Assembly: GCF_036323475.1 (NCBI RefSeq) | Contig: NZ_AP028934.1 | Coordinates: forward strand, 2,170,001-2,234,000 | From: Solobacterium moorei | Lineage (GTDB): Bacteria > Bacillota_I > Bacilli_A > Erysipelotrichales > Erysipelotrichaceae | Reading direction: 5' to 3' | DNA: 64,000 nt | Notes under the pieces: generated by a model | The model's input: only the letters and a program-made list of their open reading frames with translations | What the model was told of the DNA's origin: nothing | The model's database searches: none | Part shown: piece after piece, positions 52,481-60,676 of the stretch | Position numbering within the stretch: the stretch's first letter is position 1 | Layout: each line of letters opens with the position of its first letter | Program-made: the position numbers and the translations under genes

Positions 52481-53566
52481 TTATTTCGATTCTTCGACTG
52501 AATTTGATACAATTCTTCCACTTTTTGTATAAATGAGAATTGGCTTAAAGTTTGCTTGCTTGCGTAAGCGTTCTTCAAGTTGTGGAAGTAGAATATTTGC
52601 TAGTGGGATTCCACGTTCTTCTTCAAGAATATGAATGCTAGCTTCCCCTTGATTAATTTCATAATATCCCAATAATTCTTGGCTGTGTCTTGTTGTCATT
52701 GCATAGAACTGATGACTAGCATTTTCTTTGATAGCTTGTTCTAAAGCAGGTAGTTCTTGGCTTGTACAAGAGATATTATCTCCCACTAAAAACTCTCGAA
52801 CCATTCCTGTTTCATGTAGTGCTAATGTTTTAAAGTAATCAACATACTCCAATGTCAGTCCTTCTGCTGGACTATTTTTATGCGGGAAGCTTTTACGCTT
52901 TGCCTCTAGAATCTCTTGGATATGTGATGGTTCATACTTACGCTTCCCAATTTCAATTAGCACAGAAGCCATCATGCGAACCATATAACGTAAGAAACCC
53001 TTTCCTACAAAGGCTAATGTAATGACACCCTCCTCTTCCGTTAATGTAATGGAGCGAACTGTTCTTACTTGATCCGGATATTCTTCTAGTGAACTGGAAT
53101 TTAAGGATGTAAAATCATGTGTTCCTACAAGGTAAGGTATACCTTCCTTCATCTTTTCTACATCTAGATGAATTGGACATTGGAAGGCTGTATCCTTTGT
53201 AAATACGTTGTATGGTCCATTATTGATGCGATAGTTATACTGCTTAAAGCGTACATTATATCTTGCGTGGAAACAATCATCCTCTTCTTCTACCGACATG
53301 ATATGAATATCATTTGGAAGGAAAGCATTAATTGCGCCCATCCACTTACGTGCTGGCATCTCACGTTTTGTATCAAACATGAATACCTGTACTTTTGCAT
53401 TTACTCCTGCATCCGTTCTACCAGATCCAATCACATTGACCTTTTCTTGTGTAATACGCTCAATCACTGCCTCTAGGATTTCCTGAATAGAATCACCCTT
53501 ACGCTGTGATTGCCAACCAGAGTAGTTTCTGCCGACGTAAGATACGACACATTTATAGCGCATCAT
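52481..53566 (-). CDS. truA: tRNA pseudouridine(38-40) synthase TruA with C-terminal extension
   Basis: A 361-residue protein. Residues 1-250 are a normal TruA: VSYVGRNYSGWQSQ, catalytic Asp in GSGRTDAGVNAKVQ, FHARYNVRFKQYNYRI and GKGFLRYMVRMM. It modifies the anticodon arm of many tRNAs. The usual length is about 245 residues; here about 110 more follow (HETGMVREFLVGDNISCTSQ to VEESK) with no motif I can name. The ATG overlaps the ecfT stop by 4 bases. Confidence 0.93.
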   Translation of the reverse strand: MMRYKCVVSYVGRNYSGWQSQRKGDSIQEILEAVIERITQEKVNVIGSGRTDAGVNAKVQVFMFDTKREMPARKWMGAINAFLPNDIHIMSVEEEDDCFHARYNVRFKQYNYRINNGPYNVFTKDTAFQCPIHLDVEKMKEGIPYLVGTHDFTSLNSSSLEEYPDQVRTVRSITLTEEEGVITLAFVGKGFLRYMVRMMASVLIEIGKRKYEPSHIQEILEAKRKSFPHKNSPAEGLTLEYVDYFKTLALHETGMVREFLVGDNISCTSQELPALEQAIKENASHQFYAMTTRHSQELLGYYEINQGEASIHILEEERGIPLANILLPQLEERLRKQANFKPILIYTKSGRIVSNSVEESK

Positions 53567-54363
53567 AATAAAATCGCCAATCCAATCATCACAATTAGAG
53601 TTGTAAAGGCACCAAGTAATAAGAAGTAATCACGCCTTCCCATCTTTAAGACTTTATAACGTGTACGCTTTTCTCCTGGCGCATAGCCTCTAGCCTCCAT
53701 GGCATTCGCAAGATCTTCTGCACGCTGTAAAGCAGATACAAATAGTGGAACAATCAGAGAAAGGATCGCCATGACTCTCTCCATGAGTTTTCCTTCCTTC
53801 ATATCGACACCACGTGATTGTTGTGCCTTCATAATACGTTGTGTTTCCTCAATTAGGTCTGGAATAAAACGTAGTGCAATACTAATTAGCATCGCAATTT
53901 CATGTGCAGGCACATGGAATTTCTTCAAAGGCATTAACAAATCTTCAATCCCTAATGTCATATCTAAAGGTTTGGTTGTGGCAGTCAGACAGGTTGTAAT
54001 CATAATCATCAACATCAGTCGAATCGCAATATAGAGTGTTTGAAATACTGCTCCACTATAGATGACAAAGCTACCAAGCGTTAATAATGGTTCTCCTGTC
54101 TTCATCACAAATGCATTGATGATTAGCAAGAAGAATAACATCATTAACATTGGCTTCATCGATTTCCAAATAAAGCCAAAGCTCAGCTTTGAAATTAAGA
54201 TTGTGCTAGCAGCCACGATAAAGATAACTCCATAACCAATCCAGCCCGCTGGAATAAACACCGCAATTAACATCACCAACATCGCAATGATCTTCGCGCG
54301 TGGATCCATCTTATGGATTGGTGAATCTAACGGCAGATAACGTCCAAGTGTAAAATTACCCAT
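53563..54363 (-). CDS. ecfT: energy-coupling factor transporter transmembrane protein EcfT
   Basis: A 266-residue protein with five or more membrane helices. The coupling-helix motifs are AQQSRGVDM (ARG-type) and AMEARGYAPG, the second being typical of EcfT. It links the two ATPases to interchangeable vitamin-binding S components. It overlaps ecfA2 (8 bases) and truA (4 bases). Confidence 0.95.
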   Translation of the reverse strand: MGNFTLGRYLPLDSPIHKMDPRAKIIAMLVMLIAVFIPAGWIGYGVIFIVAASTILISKLSFGFIWKSMKPMLMMLFFLLIINAFVMKTGEPLLTLGSFVIYSGAVFQTLYIAIRLMLMIMITTCLTATTKPLDMTLGIEDLLMPLKKFHVPAHEIAMLISIALRFIPDLIEETQRIMKAQQSRGVDMKEGKLMERVMAILSLIVPLFVSALQRAEDLANAMEARGYAPGEKRTRYKVLKMGRRDYFLLLGAFTTLIVMIGLAILL

Positions 54364-55216
54364 GTTTCTTCACCTGCCTTACAATCTCTTTCGCAAGCGA
54401 AGGAATATCATTGATTTCATCCGAAATTTCAAATCCATTCTTGCGTAAGCTATCTTTCATCTGAATAAATGCTGGCGGTAAAATATTCATACTGCGACAA
54501 AGCTCAGGGTTATCAAAGAACTTCTTCGTACTATCATGAAAGCGAATCTTTCCATCTTCCACTACAACTACTTCATCACAATACTTATATACCTGTTCCA
54601 TATCATGCGATACAATCAGCACTGTCTTATTGTATTTACGGTTTAATGCATAGAACAGCTCCATCATCTGTATTGTACCGATTGGATCAAGTCCTGCTGT
54701 TGGCTCATCCAAGACAATGACCTTTGGATCCATTGCTAAGATACCCGCAATTGCTGTTCTTCTCTTCTGTCCTCCAGATAATTCCAGCGGACTCTTTTCA
54801 TAGTTTTCTACACCAAGACCAACTAACTTGAGTGCATCTTTTGCCTTCTTGATGGCTTCCTCTTCCGTACATCCAAAGTTCTTTGGACCAAACGCAACAT
54901 CCTTCAACACAGTTTCTTCAAACAACTGATATTCAGGAAACTGGAATACAAGACCTACATCCCCACGCAAAGATTTGAGCTTCTTTGGTGTCTCCTTTGC
55001 GCTAATCGTACGATCAAGAATATGAATCGTTCCTTCGGTTGGTAACAGTAATGCATTCAAATGTTGAATCAGTGTGCTCTTGCCAGACCCCGTCTGGCCA
55101 ATAATCGCTGTAATTTTATTTTCTGTAATATTAAGGTTGATATCCTGTAAGGCATCATATTGATAAGGTGTCCCGGTGCTATAGACATGTTTTACATGCT
55201 CGAATGTAATTGGCAT
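54356..55216 (-). CDS. ecfA2: energy-coupling factor transporter ATPase EcfA2
   Basis: 286 residues from MPITFEHVKHVYSTGTPYQY (ATG 55214-55216). Walker A is GQTGSGKSTL, the Q-loop region VFQFPEYQLF, the signature LSGGQKRRTA, Walker B VIVLDEPTAG and the switch His in VSHDMEQV. It is one of the two ATPases of the shared ECF vitamin-uptake module. The start lies inside the last codons of ecfA1. Confidence 0.96.
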   Translation of the reverse strand: MPITFEHVKHVYSTGTPYQYDALQDINLNITENKITAIIGQTGSGKSTLIQHLNALLLPTEGTIHILDRTISAKETPKKLKSLRGDVGLVFQFPEYQLFEETVLKDVAFGPKNFGCTEEEAIKKAKDALKLVGLGVENYEKSPLELSGGQKRRTAIAGILAMDPKVIVLDEPTAGLDPIGTIQMMELFYALNRKYNKTVLIVSHDMEQVYKYCDEVVVVEDGKIRFHDSTKKFFDNPELCRSMNILPPAFIQMKDSLRKNGFEISDEINDIPSLAKEIVRQVKKHG

Positions 55217-56019
55217 AATTCTTCCACCAGTCCTTCCTGTGTAATATGCGATGAAACATGCAGACCACATGCCTGCAATTCCTCACTCAACTTTAAGCTA
55301 AATGGAACATCAAGCTTCATTTTCTTTAATTTCTCTGGATCCTGAAAGACTTCCTTTGGTGTTCCTGTGATTGCCACATGACCACCATCCATTGCAATGA
55401 CATAATCACTCTTGGCAACTTCATCAATGTCATGTGTGATAGAAAGAATCGTCAATTTACTTTCACCATGTAGTTCAGTAATTACACGTTTGATTTCATC
55501 CTTCCCCTGTGGGTCTAACATGGATGTTGCTTCATCAAAGATGAGAATCTTTGGTTTCATCGCAAGAACACCCGCAATCGCAACACGCTGTTTCTGACCA
55601 CCGCTTAATCGTGTAGGTTCTTGATTCAGATACTTCGTCATACCGACTAGAGCTGCGTTTTCTTCGATGATATGATCCATATCTTCTTGAGGAACACAAT
55701 GGTTTTCAAGTCCAAAAGCGATATCATCTCTCACCGTGGAACCAATAAACTGGTTATCCGGGTTCTGGAAAACAATACCGATATCGGAACGAATTTTGTT
55801 TAAGTTTTCTACATTTAATTCCATACCGTCCACCATGATAGAACCGGAAGCCTTCTCTAATAGACCCGCAATCAACTTTGCGATTGTGGATTTTCCACTA
55901 CCATTATGTCCGATAATTGTTGTATAGGTTCCTTCCTCAATCGAGAAGGAAACTTCATCAATTGTCTTCGCACTTTCATCATATGCAAAACTGAGATTTT
56001 TTACTTCAATAATCCCCAT
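55192..56019 (-). CDS. ecfA1: energy-coupling factor transporter ATPase EcfA1
   Basis: A 275-residue ATPase with Walker A GHNGSGKSTI, Q-loop VFQNPDNQFIG, signature LSGGQKQRVAIAG, Walker B ILIFDEATSMLD and switch SITHDIDEV. It is the first gene of ecfA1-ecfA2-ecfT-truA with AGGAGA upstream. The usual upstream neighbours rpoA-rplQ are not here; a group II intron lies 130 bases upstream. Confidence 0.96.
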   Translation of the reverse strand: MGIIEVKNLSFAYDESAKTIDEVSFSIEEGTYTTIIGHNGSGKSTIAKLIAGLLEKASGSIMVDGMELNVENLNKIRSDIGIVFQNPDNQFIGSTVRDDIAFGLENHCVPQEDMDHIIEENAALVGMTKYLNQEPTRLSGGQKQRVAIAGVLAMKPKILIFDEATSMLDPQGKDEIKRVITELHGESKLTILSITHDIDEVAKSDYVIAMDGGHVAITGTPKEVFQDPEKLKKMKLDVPFSLKLSEELQACGLHVSSHITQEGLVEELCQLHSSM

Positions 56020-56075
56020 GTGCTTTTATCTCCTGTACTTCTTACACAGCTTTTGTATCCTTACAAAGCGTGCAT

Positions 56076-56105
56076 ATTATATCATTCTTTTTCACTTACA
56101 CTCAA
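56076..56105 (-). promoter_or_regulatory. promoter of the ecf-truA operon
   Basis: On the minus strand TTGAGT (56100-56105), 18 bases, TATAAT (56076-56081), about 57 bases upstream of the ecfA1 start. The leader contains a small CTTTGTA/TACAAAAG hairpin. Confidence 0.65.
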
Positions 56106-56148
56106 ACTACAGACCTAAATCTCGTTCATTTCTATGAATTTCTTGTAA

Positions 56149-58084
56149 ATAGAGTAGAGTGAGAATATCTTATCCAGATATTCCTCGACCCTCTCATTGC
56201 ACCGTACATACGGGTCTCGTATACGGCGCTACATTTGTATTGTTTCTACCTTTACTTAGATTGATAATATTCTAGTGGATTGATTAATCCCGGTCTGTCT
56301 TTGCTTTTCATCGATAGTACCTTTGGACTCAATAAGAATTTTATTGTGTTTCCATTTGCCTGTCGATATAGACCTAGTCTAGTATTGGCTGTACTGTAGA
56401 TTCTTTCATCAGAGATATTGACCTTGAGTATCCGATTTAGACTTTGTAGGTTGGTATAGATACGTTTTGGTTTCTTCCATTGTTTTAGAATTATCACACG
56501 TATCTTGTGTCGCAACCATTCTCCAAATTCTTTTAAGAAGGTCTTCATCGAGCCAATCCTGAAGTAGTTTATCCATCCTCTCACGATTTGGTTTACTTGG
56601 GTGAATACAGTCGATAAAGGAAGTGCACTTGCCTTTTTACGGCATAGCACTTCTTTTATTTTCTTACATAGTTTTTGTTTCCTATCGTATGTAGGCATAC
56701 TTTTCCATCCATCTTTGTTTTTCCAGAACGTGAAGCCAAGAAACGAACTATTGCTAGGTCTTACTACTTTTGTTTTTGTCATGTTGACCTTTAGAAATAG
56801 TTTTCTTTCTAGCCAACTTGATACAGACTTCATGACTCTGTTGGCTGACATCTCACTCTTCACGAGGATATTACAGTCATCTGCGTATCTTACGAATCTT
56901 AGCCCTCTGCTTTCCAGTTCCTTATCAAACCTATCTAGGTAGATATTGGATAATATTGGACTGAGCGGACCTCCTTGTGGAACTCCTTCTTCATTTCTGT
57001 GGATGATTCCATCTTCCATGATTCCAGCCCTCAAAAAGGACCTTACGAGATGTAGCGTTACATCATCTTTTACTTTCTCTCTAAGTATGGATATCAACTT
57101 ATCATGATTCACTGTGTCAAAGTACTTTTCAATATCTAGGTCTATTACCCATTCACACCCTTCGTTTAGGTAGAAGAGTACTTCCTCCATCGCTTGGTGG
57201 GCACTTCTGTTTGGTCTGAATCCGTAACTATGCTCACTAAAGCACTCGTCATAGAGTTCACTAAACACTTGTGCCACTGCTTGTTGGATTACTCTATCCA
57301 CTACAACGGGTATCCCCAATGGTCTTTTCTTTCCATTTGGTTTTGGGATATAGACTCTTTTTACTGCCCGAGGTCTGTATTTCTTTTCCCATATCGAAGT
57401 TTTGATTTCTTCTATATGTTTACTGAAGTATTCGTCAATTTCTTCCACAGACATCTTGTCAATGCCCGATGCACCTTTATTACTCTTGACTCTTTTCATC
57501 GCCTCTTGTAAGTTCTTTTGACTTAGAATCTTGTCCATTAATTCCATGGCTGCTCCTCCTTCTATTGCACAAATAATGAAATTCTCTTCTTGCCTTTTCA
57601 CCATCCATAGTTACGTTCTATGGTTCTAGGTGATATCTCAATTCCAGAGTATTCATTTTCTTACATATAGTGATTTGCACTATACAAACATTAACCCCTT
57701 CAGTATTGGTGTATACCTACTATGGGCTCAGCTGACTTCTTGTGATAGACCTTTTCCGACCGATGGTACTATAGTTGTTTGAAAACGTCTAGGATTCATC
57801 GTCCACAAGACCTCACAGGGTAAGTCACATACCTTTCTCTCTTCTTTCACAAGTTCCTGATTTACTGTTTTGGTTTTACGTTTACCTTTTGGGCTTCGAT
57901 TTGTAGAGCAATCTCACCCTCCATTTAGCCTTATATCAGATTTCTGTTCGTAACCTCGAAAGAATCGCTACACCACTTCCTTCACCCAAAGCCTCACGGC
58001 TTACGGCTTGTGGTTCGCTACGCTTGGCGGTAACTACCTACGACTGGACTTTCACCAGTTAGGTTTGCGACATGCCCGTCACAC
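56149..58084 (-). mobile_element. group II intron with reverse transcriptase
   Basis: About 1,936 nt on the minus strand. The 5' end is GTGTGACGGGCATG at 58084, a typical group II start. Non-coding 5' RNA domains fill 57548-58084. Domain V lies around 56185-56225 (GCCGTATACGAGACC and GTATGTACGGTGC arms), and domain VI and the 3' end (CTCTACTCTAT) run to about 56149. The 5' flank is IS30 type A DNA read antisense to its transposase; the 3' flank is the ecfA1 upstream region. Exact ends need RNA folding. Confidence 0.82.
56252..57547 (-). CDS. ltrA: group II intron-encoded reverse transcriptase/maturase
   Basis: A 431-residue protein from MELMDKILSQKNLQEAMKRV (ATG 57545-57547, GGAGGAGCAGCC upstream). 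RT motifs include PRAVKRVYIPKPNGKKRPLG, YGFRPNRSAHQA, VIDLDIEKYFDTV, GVPQGGPLSP and the catalytic FVRYADDCNI. A maturase region (about 300-430) has RGWINYFRIG. No HNH endonuclease domain follows, so it would use En-independent mobility. It appears intact. Confidence 0.93.
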   Translation of the reverse strand: MELMDKILSQKNLQEAMKRVKSNKGASGIDKMSVEEIDEYFSKHIEEIKTSIWEKKYRPRAVKRVYIPKPNGKKRPLGIPVVVDRVIQQAVAQVFSELYDECFSEHSYGFRPNRSAHQAMEEVLFYLNEGCEWVIDLDIEKYFDTVNHDKLISILREKVKDDVTLHLVRSFLRAGIMEDGIIHRNEEGVPQGGPLSPILSNIYLDRFDKELESRGLRFVRYADDCNILVKSEMSANRVMKSVSSWLERKLFLKVNMTKTKVVRPSNSSFLGFTFWKNKDGWKSMPTYDRKQKLCKKIKEVLCRKKASALPLSTVFTQVNQIVRGWINYFRIGSMKTFLKEFGEWLRHKIRVIILKQWKKPKRIYTNLQSLNRILKVNISDERIYSTANTRLGLYRQANGNTIKFLLSPKVLSMKSKDRPGLINPLEYYQSK

Positions 58085-58519
58085 TCCAAAAGAAAAGCTG
58101 CACGGAAGATCATCCATACAGCTGCTCCATTTCTACAACGAAGAAATGGCCAAGAAACTCTATGATTTTGGAATTACCGAAATCCCACCAGACGAAGTAA
58201 TTCTAAAACCATATCTTCTAAAGTAAGAAGATAACCAAGAAGTTTCAAAATCAATTACACACGAAGAATCGGCATATAACTTTCACCAAACAACGAAGTA
58301 GAATCAACTCTTACAAATTTTTTGAACAGTAGATTCTGCCTACCTTTCATGCGCTCATTTTTCTGTTACTTCACCTTCATTCTAACTAAAATAAAATCAT
58401 TTTCAACTTAAAAATAGTACCATCTTGGATTATCAATCCTTGCCAGTACTATTTCTGAATGACTTACTTCCACTTTATTGTTTATTCTTTAGAAGTGGAA
58501 TTTAACTTTTCACTTGAGC
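58085..58519 (+). mobile_element. 3' remnant of IS30 type A
   Basis: It matches the transposase-proximal 3' end of the element at 41027-42731, in the opposite orientation, up to the terminal GCTCAAGTGAAAAG-type end at 58519. The 5' three quarters are absent; the group II intron begins at the break. Non-coding from 58227 to 58519, it includes the mutated version of the subterminal hairpin. Confidence 0.88.
58086..58226 (+). pseudogene. IS30 type A transposase, last 46 codons
   Basis: PKEKLHGRSSIQLLHFYNEE and onward to PYLLK is the same as the end of the transposase at 41320. The upstream coding region is replaced by the intron on the other strand. Confidence 0.9.
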
Positions 58520-58575
58520 CTATTTCTTTTATTATTTTGACAAATATAAAAAATTGGATATTTTTTTTCAATTTT

Positions 58576-59217
58576 TTATTTCATATCTTCTGGTGTTGTG
58601 ATTTTATAGTTCGAGTATTTCCCTTCAACTACTGCCACTTTTACATCAGAATACTTCTCCACTAAGGAAGTATCATCCGTACCAATAAAGTGATCTTTTT
58701 TTGCTTTATGCATGCATGTGAGTAATAAATCCGTTTCAAATGCCTGCGGAGTTTGTGCACACTGTAAAGTACTACGTTCATATGTCTCTACAACATATCC
58801 ATTCTGAACATGCTTTACAGTATCCTTGCATGGAACACATAGTAAAGCTGCTTTCTCTGTTTCCATTGTCTTTTTAATTTTTTCTAATGATTCTTGATCT
58901 AAGAAAGGTCTAGCACCATCATGGACCAAAACAACATCCGCTAGCACTGCACGCAATCCATTATAAACACTATCCTGTCGTGTCTCTCCACCACTAGCAA
59001 ATACAATCCTACCGTCTTTTCTTCCGTGCACTTTTTCAAAGTGTTCTGCACAATCTGTTACCAGAACAATTTGTACACAATCACTATCATTTAAAAACAC
59101 AGAAAGCGTTTTATCCAAAATAGTTGTACCATCTGATAGTTTTGCGTAAACCTTATTATATCCAAGATTCATTCTTGTTCCACTACCTGCCGCAACGATT
59201 AGAGCACTGTATTGCAT
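58576..59217 (-). CDS. ispD: 2-C-methyl-D-erythritol 4-phosphate cytidylyltransferase
   Basis: A 213-residue enzyme of the MEP isoprenoid pathway. It has the nucleotide-binding IVAAGSGTRM, GGETRQDSVYNGL, VLVHDGARPFL and KITTPED near the end. Most IspD proteins continue 10-20 residues past TPED; this one stops at DMK, so the extreme C-terminus is short, but all active-site residues are present. It is divergent from the HAD gene. An A/T-rich hairpin follows the stop at about 58545-58575. Confidence 0.92.
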   Translation of the reverse strand: MQYSALIVAAGSGTRMNLGYNKVYAKLSDGTTILDKTLSVFLNDSDCVQIVLVTDCAEHFEKVHGRKDGRIVFASGGETRQDSVYNGLRAVLADVVLVHDGARPFLDQESLEKIKKTMETEKAALLCVPCKDTVKHVQNGYVVETYERSTLQCAQTPQAFETDLLLTCMHKAKKDHFIGTDDTSLVEKYSDVKVAVVEGKYSNYKITTPEDMK

Positions 59218-59305
59218 AACTATCTCCCTCTTTTTTCATATATTAAAACACAATCAAGTGTCATACGCATCAATAAAATGTATAATAATCAAAAAAGGAG
59301 ATGCC

Positions 59306-59968
59306 ATGCGCTATAACGGAATTATTTTTGACTTTAACGGCACACTATTCTTTGATACAGACATCCATATTCAGGCTTGGGATACTATCGCAATGAAAGT
59401 CATAGGAAAACACATGACAAAGGAAACACTTGTCCAAAAATACTGGGGTCTAGCCAATGTTGATTTAATTCAACAAATGACTAATAACACACTTTCCAAA
59501 GAAGAATGCAAGCGTTTATCTGCCGAAAAAGAAGCGCTGTATCGTAAGTATGTAAAAAATGATCCTAGCGCGACATTAGCACCAGGTGTCATTGAATTCT
59601 TTCACTACCTTAAACAGCACAACATTCCATTTACAATTGCCTCTGCATCCATCAAAGAGAACATCGACTTCTATGTATCTGAGTTCCACTTAGACCAATG
59701 GATTGATCCAGATACAATTGTCTATGATGATGGTACATATAAGAATAAATATGAGATGTATATAGAAGCTATGAGACGTCTTCATATAAAGAATCCTGTC
59801 ATCGTCTTCGAAGATTCAATCAATGGCGTCCTAGCCGCAAAGGAAGCTAACGCAAAAGTAATTGCTATCTCCAGCGATTCTTTAGAAGCACACGATCTTC
59901 CATTCTTATCTGCTACAATCAAAGACTTCCAAGGTATTGTTGAACTACTTGAAACTTTACCCGAGTAA
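59306..59968 (+). CDS. HAD-superfamily phosphatase/phosphomutase-like protein
   Basis: 220 residues from MRYNGIIFDFNGTLFFDTD (ATG 59306-59308, AAAAGGAG upstream). HAD motif I FDFNGTLF contains the nucleophile Asp and the second Asp position replaced by Asn; motif II is ASASIKEN; motif III and IV residues are in KNKYEMY and VFEDSINGVLAA. The cap and overall length resemble beta-phosphoglucomutase relatives. The Asn at D+2 is atypical for phosphatases, so substrate and activity are uncertain. Confidence 0.82.
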   Translation: MRYNGIIFDFNGTLFFDTDIHIQAWDTIAMKVIGKHMTKETLVQKYWGLANVDLIQQMTNNTLSKEECKRLSAEKEALYRKYVKNDPSATLAPGVIEFFHYLKQHNIPFTIASASIKENIDFYVSEFHLDQWIDPDTIVYDDGTYKNKYEMYIEAMRRLHIKNPVIVFEDSINGVLAAKEANAKVIAISSDSLEAHDLPFLSATIKDFQGIVELLETLPE

Positions 59969-60026
59969 TTTCATCAGTATACATAAAGAAAAAGACCTCA
60001 AAATGAAGTGAACCCAAAATGAGATC

Positions 60027-60524
60027 TTATCCAAACACTGCACCTAATAATCCATAGGATACTAATGTCATAATCACTGCAGCCATCGCAACTCCAATCA
60101 AAATTGATAGAGTTGCTTTTTTTAAGTCCATTTCAAATAAAGCCGCAATCAAACACCCTGTCCAAGCACCTGTGCCAGGTAATGGAATGCCTACAAACAG
60201 TGCCAAGCCCCAGAAACCATATTTATCAATTTTTGGTTTATTCTTAATGGCTTTCTGTTCCAACCACTCCGCAACCTTTGATAAATGATGTGTAGATAAC
60301 CAATGAATTAATTCCTTAATACCAAATAAAATAAATGGTATTGGTAAAATATTTCCAATTACACACACAAATACTGCCTCCCACATAGGGACTCCTAGCA
60401 TCTTTGCAAGTAGTAACCCACCGCGTTCTTCAATAAGTGGTAATAAGCTAACTAAAAAGATTGATAATTTAGGTGATAAGAACTTTCCAATAGTTCCTGC
60501 CCACCAGATAATAAAACCTTCCAT
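60027..60524 (-). CDS. small multidrug-export-family membrane protein (COG2426 type)
   Basis: 165 residues from MEGFIIWWAGTIGKFLSPKL (ATG with GGAGG six bases upstream). There are four or five membrane helices with SLLPLIEERGGLLLAKMLGV near the N-terminus and LALFVGIPLPGTGAWTGCLI in the middle, the paired motifs of the family annotated as small multidrug export. A transport role has not been shown for most members. Confidence 0.82.
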   Translation of the reverse strand: MEGFIIWWAGTIGKFLSPKLSIFLVSLLPLIEERGGLLLAKMLGVPMWEAVFVCVIGNILPIPFILFGIKELIHWLSTHHLSKVAEWLEQKAIKNKPKIDKYGFWGLALFVGIPLPGTGAWTGCLIAALFEMDLKKATLSILIGVAMAAVIMTLVSYGLLGAVFG

Positions 60525-60676
60525 GCAAAACCTCCGCATATCCTTGCTAACTTTACCATAGACGACTATTCATCGCAATTACACTAAGAGAAAGTCAGCT
60601 AAAATCGGCAAAAATCAACCTGCGCTCTCTGTTTCTGAGGTTTCCAAATTATTTTCCGAAAAATTACAAAAATGTG

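Noticed and set aside
58008-58226. A 72-codon frame spanning the intron 5' end and IS30 tail
   Set aside because: The first part is intron RNA sequence; only codons from 58086 are transposase-derived.
59975-60020. Hairpin after the HAD gene as a terminator
   Set aside because: The stem (AAGACCTCA / TGAGATCTT) has an internal mismatch, a long loop and no T-run on the plus strand; too weak to list.
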